In this document: positions 17,838 to 21,483 of the stretch, piece by piece
Numbering within the stretch: position 1 is the stretch's first letter
How the letters are laid out: each line of letters opens with the position of its first letter
Position numbers and translations under genes: made by a program
Origin: an uncultured Streptococcus sp.
GTDB taxonomy: Bacteria; Bacillota; Bacilli; Lactobacillales; Streptococcaceae
Reading direction: 5' to 3'
NCBI RefSeq assembly: GCF_943912555.1
Contig: NZ_CALTUR010000014.1
Span: forward strand, 1-21,483
DNA: 21,483 bases
The notes under the pieces: generated by a model
The model's database searches: none
Told to the model about the DNA's origin: nothing
Seen by the model: the letters and a program-made list of their open reading frames with translations, nothing else

Positions 17838-18007
17838 TCTGTTTTGGACAAAAGAAAAAGACTTGAGACAAATGCCTAAAATCCTTTGTATAGCTTGTTT
17901 TTGGCTGTATTTTAGTTGGAATACTCAAATACGTTATTAGTAATTCTTATAAGTGACTATGACTTGTTATTAGAAAAGACTATAGCTGATTCTAGTCAAC
18001 TTTTCCC

Positions 18008-18289
18008 CTATTCAAGTGGAACGACTGCTAGTGTCTTTCCTAAACTGGCTAAAACTTTCAAGACCGTATCCAACTGAGGACTAGTCTTACCTGTTTCCAT
18101 CCTAGCTATGACAGGTTGACTCACTCCACTGAGTTCTTCTAGCTTTTTCTGACTAATGCCTTGCTCATGTCTAGCCTCAATCAACTCACTCATAATAGCC
18201 ACTCGCATATCACTTTCACGAATTTCTTCCTTGGTAAAGAGTTCTGTTCGGACATCCTTCCAGTTACTCCCAATAGCACTATTCTTCAT
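18008..18289 (-). CDS. HigA/RelB-type XRE antitoxin, orphan
   Basis: A 93-residue protein with an XRE helix-turn-helix at about residues 38-80 (HEQGISQKKLEELSGVSQPV followed by IARMETGKTSP). It has the usual end LKVLASLGKTLAVVPLE of antitoxins that pair with Gp49/HigB-type RelE-like toxins. Such antitoxins bind and neutralise the mRNA-cleaving toxin and repress their own operon. Here the toxin gene that should precede and overlap it has been reduced to a C-terminal relic, so it has no partner in the window. It may persist as a free regulator or as an immunity gene against incoming copies of the same toxin. Confidence 0.85.
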   Translation of the reverse strand: MKNSAIGSNWKDVRTELFTKEEIRESDMRVAIMSELIEARHEQGISQKKLEELSGVSQPVIARMETGKTSPQLDTVLKVLASLGKTLAVVPLE

Positions 18290-18356
18290 TACTTAACCCT
18301 CTTTCTTTTAAGTCCTTCAGTTCACGCTTGGCTTTTTTAAAATTATAACCCAAAAG
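18279..18356 (-). pseudogene. C-terminal relic of a HigB/Gp49-type toxin gene
   Basis: An open frame overlapping the antitoxin start by 11 bases encodes AKRELKDLKERGLSNEE and stop. This closely matches the remembered C-terminus of pneumococcal Gp49/HigB-type toxins (AKREL.DLKERGL.NEE). In frame, TAA lies just upstream at 18357-18359, and the only possible start is a TTG at 18353. The whole catalytic part is missing. The overlap with the antitoxin is typical of intact toxin-antitoxin pairs. Confidence 0.75.
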
Positions 18357-18475
18357 TTATTGAAAGTAAATCCTGAAACTTATAAAAAGAAGAACTTAGA
18401 ATCATTCTAATGGTCTCATCTTTATTATTCGAAAAAATTACGAAAAGAGTTATAAAATGCTGATAATTCTTACGT

Positions 18476-18841
18476 TTACTTCAGCTCAATCCCCTTCTCT
18501 CGGAGATTAGCCAGACACTCCTCATAGTAGGCATCGTCATGTTCGCTATATATTGGACTAGTCAACTTCTCCTCTGCTAAATCTTCATAGAGAGGGCAAG
18601 TCTTGCCACGGTAGTTCTTGTCCAGCCACTCTGGACTGACATTGTAGCCACGATCAGCCATTTCCTTCATGATCAAGTCATGATAGGCATAGAGACGATA
18701 GGGCGAGTGGGTAAAGACATAGTCTACCGTTGCATGCTTTCTGCCCCAGCCATTGCCACGCAAGGCACAACACTCTCGATGTTGCCCCAAAAGCTGCGGA
18801 CGGGGAAGTTGTGAAATCAAAGCCTCATGCCAAAGTCTCAT
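18476..18841 (-). CDS. Pyrimidine-dimer DNA glycosylase-like protein (T4 endonuclease V family)
   Basis: A 121-residue protein beginning MRLWHEALISQLPRPQLLGQ then HRECCALRGNGWG, the pattern of the Pyr_excise/TIGR02328 family. In T4 endonuclease V the catalytic residues include R22 and E23, and here R22-E23 fall at the same positions. Those enzymes cut the glycosyl bond of UV-induced cyclobutane dimers and nick the strand. T4 endonuclease V uses the amine of Thr2 after Met removal; here residue 2 is Arg, so a glycosylase mechanism by that amine is not assured. AAAGGAG precedes the start, and the gene overlaps the upstream DUF1722 gene by 17 bases, so both are co-translated. Confidence 0.75.
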   Translation of the reverse strand: MRLWHEALISQLPRPQLLGQHRECCALRGNGWGRKHATVDYVFTHSPYRLYAYHDLIMKEMADRGYNVSPEWLDKNYRGKTCPLYEDLAEEKLTSPIYSEHDDAYYEECLANLREKGIELK

Positions 18842-19229
18842 GGGAGTCTCCTTTCAGTAACGTTGAATGTTGCAAATAGGTATTTGGATATCGTTCAAGC
18901 AAATCTCGAGTCTTAGCGATTACATCTTCCTTAGAAGCCTGACCAAAGCGGTAGCGATCCAACAAGAGCATATAGTCCTTGCGCTCAGCATCTGTCGCTT
19001 TCTTTTTGAAATAGCCCCAAATATGCTGAAAGGCATTGCAGACCTGACCCCTGTGTTCTGGAATCTGGCAGGCATGGTCAATCATCTCCTGAACATGACT
19101 CACTTCCACCTCTTCATTCTTCAGGTATTGGCGAATCTCATTGTAAATATTGCTAGAATGACTCAAAACAAGGTATTTGTTTCTCGCCCAAAGTTGCTGG
19201 CAAAGGGCACGTTGGTTGTTATTATTCAT
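18825..19229 (-). CDS. DUF1722 (YbgA-like) protein
   Basis: A 134-residue protein fitting DUF1722: ARNKYLVLSHSSNIYNEIRQ near the N-terminus, then CNAFQHIWGYFKKKATDAER, LLLDRYRFGQ and YPNTYLQH at the C-terminus. The family is known as a partner domain of DUF523/TudS in a tRNA 4-thiouridine desulfidase (RudS) and, as YbgA, next to the photolyase gene in E. coli. Its own biochemical role is unclear. Here it stands without DUF523 and overlaps a dimer-glycosylase-like gene. There is no ribosome-binding site before the ATG, and a -10 box lies only 7 bases upstream. The upstream antitoxin gene ends 20 bases before its start. Confidence 0.8.
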   Translation of the reverse strand: MNNNNQRALCQQLWARNKYLVLSHSSNIYNEIRQYLKNEEVEVSHVQEMIDHACQIPEHRGQVCNAFQHIWGYFKKKATDAERKDYMLLLDRYRFGQASKEDVIAKTRDLLERYPNTYLQHSTLLKGDSHETLA

Positions 19230-19236
19230 ATTTGAG

Positions 19237-19242
19237 ATTATA
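19237..19242 (-). promoter_or_regulatory. Extended -10 promoter giving a probable leaderless DUF1722 transcript
   Basis: On the minus strand TGGTATAAT ends 7 bases before the ATG at 19229. RNA would therefore start at or within a base or two of the start codon. No AGGAG-like site is present in the interval. Confidence 0.55.
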
Positions 19243-19248
19243 CCATGT

Positions 19249-19521
19249 TTACTCTATGATTTCCGCAATTTTTACATCGTAGGCATTTTGAAGATTGAGC
19301 CAAGTTATTATCGAAATGTTAGTAATCTTTGCTAACTTCCGAGCAATATCATTACTAATTGATTCCTCACCATTCACTAATTTACCGAGCTTAATTTCAG
19401 AAATTCCTAAACGCTCCGCAAATTCTTTCTGCGTTAGGTTATAATCTTCAATCAACTCTTCAACATACTGACCTGGATGAAAAGCAATCAGGTCTTTGTA
19501 TTCAACAATTTTATTACTCAT
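19249..19521 (-). CDS. HigA/VapI-type XRE antitoxin, orphan
   Basis: A 90-residue protein of the HigA/VapI family: FHPGQYVEELIEDYNLTQKE, FAERLGISEIKLGKLVNGEE, then SISNDIARKLAKITNISIIT and WLNLQNAYD. This is the classic antitoxin layout, in which the helix-turn-helix also autorepresses the operon. GAGGAGG lies 12 bases before the ATG. HigB-type toxins normally precede HigA. Here there is no toxin gene, only a 25-codon open frame ending in an 8-base overlap with the ATG (ATGAGTAA). The gene lies between the RexB-like gene and the DUF1722 gene on the same strand. Confidence 0.85.
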   Translation of the reverse strand: MSNKIVEYKDLIAFHPGQYVEELIEDYNLTQKEFAERLGISEIKLGKLVNGEESISNDIARKLAKITNISIITWLNLQNAYDVKIAEIIE

Positions 19522-19591
19522 AGTGATTGCTGACCTCCTCTATTTTTAGGATTTCGATTTTTATAGCACTTGTGATGGTTTCTACAATAAC
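19514..19591 (-). pseudogene. Possible toxin relic overlapping the HigA/VapI start
   Basis: A frame of 25 codons ending IEILKIEEVSNHYE and stop overlaps the antitoxin ATG by 8 bases, the geometry of toxin-antitoxin operons. It is preceded in frame by a TGA and has no convincing start. I infer a worn toxin C-terminus from position and overlap, not from recognised sequence. Chance is possible for so short a frame. Confidence 0.35.
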
Positions 19592-19618
19592 TCAAATGTA
19601 AAATTGAATTCAAAGAAT

Positions 19619-20032
19619 TTAATCATTTATCTCAACTAGAAGCAATTTAAACAACCCTTTAGTAACTACAATTATTATAATTACAATATTTAGTAACAAA
19701 CCTACATTGATAAAATTTGGAATACAATTAATATTTAAAGATAACTCCATCATATAAAGTAAACTAACTACAAACGTATAGAAATATCTAACAATTATTT
19801 CTTCCCATTTTGATGAATAAATCTTTGATTTTTTATCATATAAAACAGACCTCATAGGAGAAGAATACAATATAGCAATAGCAGAAAGTAAGAACCCCGT
19901 GATTACAGAAATAAAAGATACCGTATCACTACGATTTAGTAGCACATAGTCCCTTGATAAATATGATACAAACAGACTTACTACTAAAATACCACCAGAA
20001 ACAATTCTATCTTTTCTTCGTAACTTTCTCAT
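19619..20032 (-). CDS. Four-helix small membrane protein, RexB-like partner
   Basis: A 137-residue basic-start protein (MRKLRRKDR) with four hydrophobic segments at about residues 10-27, 38-58, 80-101 and 108-131 and a charged cytoplasmic loop between helices 2 and 3 (YDKKSKIYSSKWEE). Lambda RexB, the ion-channel effector of the Rex abortive-infection system, has 144 residues, four helices and a charged loop in the same place. The gene overlaps the preceding 277-residue gene by 26 bases, so the two are tightly coupled. Base composition is very A+T-rich, unlike the core genes to the left. KwaA of the Kiwa system is another four-helix possibility, but its gene normally comes first. Function is inferred from architecture. 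Confidence 0.6.
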   Translation of the reverse strand: MRKLRRKDRIVSGGILVVSLFVSYLSRDYVLLNRSDTVSFISVITGFLLSAIAILYSSPMRSVLYDKKSKIYSSKWEEIIVRYFYTFVVSLLYMMELSLNINCIPNFINVGLLLNIVIIIIVVTKGLFKLLLVEIND

Positions 20033-20840
20033 TTGACAAACTCTCTATTTCTTTGAGCAAAATATCTTTTACCTCCGAACCTAAAAATTTCCCAGTTGCC
20101 TGTTGTTTCTCGACATTAATTGAAATCTTTTTGATAAAAGTACCACGGTTAAACACATGTTCAAATCCAGCATCATCGTTTCCTCTAATTAAAATACCTG
20201 AAAGTTGATGATTCTCAGACTCTTTTACAATTTTTCTGAGAAATGCTTTGATTTTATTTATTTTCATACTAGAAAGTTTTACGTTCAGAGTTATATCTTC
20301 TAAACCATCAGTTTCGAATAAATCATATAGAGCTTCGCGTTTTTGTGATAAAGTTGAAAAAATATCATCTTTTGAAGTAAATTGAATTTCATCAACACTA
20401 GACAATATTTTTAAAAATTCCTCTTTATCTTCGTAAAAACCTTTTATACTAAACTCAACCTCTGTCGTATCTTTAAGAATTTTTTCTAGCAGATTACGGT
20501 GTCTAACATCCGAAAAATACAATAAATTATTATCTAAATCGAATAAGACAAAGAATTGTTTCAAAAACTCCAACTCCGTTTCAGATTTAGGATTTTCGCG
20601 TTTTTGATTTGTATAGTAGTCCGTTACAGTAGTATCTCTGGGTTCTAACTTTCCAGATTCTATAACTATAAAAACATAATGCGTATTTTTATCAACCTCT
20701 AGATGATATAACCCTTTTTCGTGTTTTAAATCACATGGGTTCAACTTATCAAAAGTCTTTAAAATAGGCTGTAACCACCGCTCCCCTCTTTTTTCACTTT
20801 TAATAAATGGTTTCCATATAGAAAAAGTAAGCTCTGACAT
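20007..20840 (-). CDS. Soluble protein, RexA-like candidate sensor
   Basis: A 277-residue protein with no signal peptide or membrane segment. Lambda RexA, the cytoplasmic phage sensor of the Rex system, has 279 residues and precedes rexB, the same order and size as here. Some patterns also recall RexA by memory: a beta pair VLFDLDNNLLYFSD at about residues 98-111, an alternating segment before a lysine-rich helix near 185-200, and SGILIRGNDDAGFEHVF at about 214-230, compared with a DEAG-containing segment in RexA. These similarities are weak. The ATG follows directly on the stop of an upstream frame (TAAATG), with GAGGG in front, which suggests coupling. It overlaps the membrane-protein gene by 26 bases. 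KwaB (DUF4868) is an alternative family. Confidence 0.55.
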   Translation of the reverse strand: MSELTFSIWKPFIKSEKRGERWLQPILKTFDKLNPCDLKHEKGLYHLEVDKNTHYVFIVIESGKLEPRDTTVTDYYTNQKRENPKSETELEFLKQFFVLFDLDNNLLYFSDVRHRNLLEKILKDTTEVEFSIKGFYEDKEEFLKILSSVDEIQFTSKDDIFSTLSQKREALYDLFETDGLEDITLNVKLSSMKINKIKAFLRKIVKESENHQLSGILIRGNDDAGFEHVFNRGTFIKKISINVEKQQATGKFLGSEVKDILLKEIESLSNEKVTKKR

Positions 20841-21039
20841 TTATTTGCCCTCAAATTCTTTCGACTTTATAATTCTAACTGCTATTTCCTCTACTCCACC
20901 TTCACCTGTCCATTCATCAGCATTGAGAAAATCTACTACATAATTATAGGGATTTATATTTTATAAATAATAATATCCTAAACTTCTCAATCCAGCAATC
21001 GTCAAAAATCTCAAAAACTGCTTTCAAAATAGGCTCCAT
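20841..21039 (-). pseudogene. Small gene broken by a frameshift
   Basis: An ATG at 21039 opens MEPILKAVFEIFDDCWIEKF and stops after 31 codons at 20944-20946. From 20960 a second frame continues with NYVVDFLNADEWTGEGG and VEEIAVRIIKSKEFEGK, stopping at 20841-20843. The second frame has no start of its own and has protein-like composition. One indel in the A+T-rich overlap (20944-20960) would join them into about 66 residues. The stop touches the ATG of the RexA-like gene. I do not recognise the family. It could be the third member of the upstream unit or the remains of a larger gene. Confidence 0.5.
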
Positions 21040-21059
21040 TATAAATTGCTATGATTCAG

Positions 21060-21083
21060 AATTATCAAATCTCCTTGATAATT
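21060..21083 (-). other. Hairpin with AGGAG in the loop
   Basis: A perfect 8-bp inverted repeat, AATTATCA and TGATAATT, encloses AGGAGATT on the minus strand. It lies 22 bases after the helicase stop and 20 bases before the broken gene's ATG. No clear start codon fits the AGGAG. It may be a weak terminator (no long T run) or a relic of a gene start. Confidence 0.4.
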
Positions 21084-21105
21084 TTGAACCTTAGTTGTGT
21101 AGTCA

Positions 21106-21483
21106 TTATTGAAAATAACTATGCTGATAAAAGAAATCTGAAGTCGATTCACTATTTTTACTTATCTTTGCATCAACTTGCTCTAAATAATTTTTTCCAT
21201 TAATCAAGATTAACTTGTCTTTTGCCCTTGTCACTAGAACATAATGATTGTTTCTTTGATTCGTATCTTCTAAATTATAATCTTTCCCAAATCCGATAAC
21301 TTGTTCAAACTCTAAACCTTTAGCAGAAAAGATTGTCATAATCTTATGTTTATTTTTAGACGGCACAAATGCCTCACGAAAAGTGTGATTCGATAATGTC
21401 TCCTTTAACCACATAAGCTCACTTTCAGAAAATGATATTTCTATTTGAACACTAACATCTTGAATAATTTTAGTAAATAGATC
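21106..21483 (-). CDS. UvrD/Rep-like helicase, C-terminal part (cut by window edge)
   Basis: The frame is open to the window end, so at least 125 residues are present and the N-terminal part with the Walker motif lies outside. The visible part carries superfamily-1 helicase motif V, MTIFSAKGLEFEQVI, and motif VI, YVLVTRAKDKLILI, whose arginine completes the ATP site. Together these mark the UvrD C-terminal domain. The A+T-rich coding and the neighbours suggest a defence gene such as the helicase of a Gabija-like or similar system, rather than housekeeping PcrA or RexA/AddA. The ATG at 21414 is internal and not the start. The gene probably heads the same transcript as the RexA-like pair. Confidence 0.8.
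   Translation of the reverse strand, partial: DLFTKIIQDVSVQIEISFSESELMWLKETLSNHTFREAFVPSKNKHKIMTIFSAKGLEFEQVIGFGKDYNLEDTNQRNNHYVLVTRAKDKLILINGKNYLEQVDAKISKNSESTSDFFYQHSYFQ

Noticed and set aside
17737..17860. SAM riboswitch or T-box upstream of metE
   Set aside because: The interval is only about 80 bases after the MET-box, with no conserved riboswitch core and no terminator hairpin.
17737..17928. 64-residue N-terminal extension of MetE
   Set aside because: It crosses the MET-box and presumed promoter, and the conserved [12 protein letters not shown] start with GGAGGA fits the family length.
19619..20840. Kiwa system (KwaA-KwaB)
   Set aside because: Kept only as an alternative: the soluble gene comes first here and the protein sizes fit RexA-RexB better; a profile search would decide.
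21106..21483. Gabija system (GajAB)
   Set aside because: Only the last motifs of a UvrD-like helicase are visible and no GajA-type OLD nuclease is in the window; the downstream genes do not belong to Gabija.
1..21483. CRISPR arrays, tRNA or rRNA genes, insertion-sequence transposases
   Set aside because: No regularly spaced repeats, cloverleaf-like segments, rRNA motifs or transposase domains were seen on either strand.

Overview
The window looks like chromosomal DNA of a mitis-group Streptococcus (S. mitis, S. oralis or a close relative of S. pneumoniae). The evidence is near-pneumococcal protein sequences (RecJ, PNPase, MetE, the SpNOX-type oxidase), a BOX-type intergenic repeat at the left end, AGGAG ribosome-binding sites, a streptococcal MET-box and a cre site. 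From memory, S. pneumoniae keeps msmK and its PucR-type neighbour elsewhere in the chromosome. Their position here, between the mrnC block and the NOX gene, suggests a non-pneumococcal gene order, but this was not checked against a genome.

Layout. 1-196: a BOX-like repeat and the recJ terminator. 197-2431 (-): recJ. A divergent promoter region of about 165 bp follows, then a four-gene polar amino-acid ABC operon on + (ATPase, secreted binding protein, permease 1, permease 2). Permease 2 is broken by an exact 203-bp tandem duplication. 5852-7054 (+): a bacterial NADPH-oxidase homologue with its own promoter. Convergent terminators separate it from a long minus-strand block: msmK (own promoter with an overlapping cre site), a PucR/CdaR-type regulator, mrnC (Mini-III RNase), cysS, cysE, pnp, metF and metE. 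This block carries cysteine/methionine supply (cysE, metE, metF), cysteine charging (cysS) and RNA processing (pnp, mrnC). metE and metF probably form one unit controlled through a perfect MET-box palindrome 80 bases upstream of metE.

17.9-21.5 kb is an accessory region that becomes very A+T-rich beyond 19.5 kb. It holds two HigA-type antitoxin genes whose toxins appear to be lost. One retains a clear C-terminal toxin relic; the other retains only an overlapping short frame. Between them lies a two-gene unit: a DUF1722 protein, apparently on a leaderless transcript, and a T4 endonuclease V-like (pyrimidine-dimer glycosylase family) protein. Beyond them is an overlapping pair made of a 277-residue soluble protein and a 137-residue four-helix membrane protein. 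Its architecture closely resembles lambda RexA-RexB, the abortive-infection pair. Upstream of the pair are a small frameshifted gene and the C-terminal end of a UvrD-like helicase that runs off the window. I read this right-hand part as the edge of a phage-defence island. The RexAB-like pair is the best candidate for an undescribed system, and the duplicated permease is the clearest mutational event.
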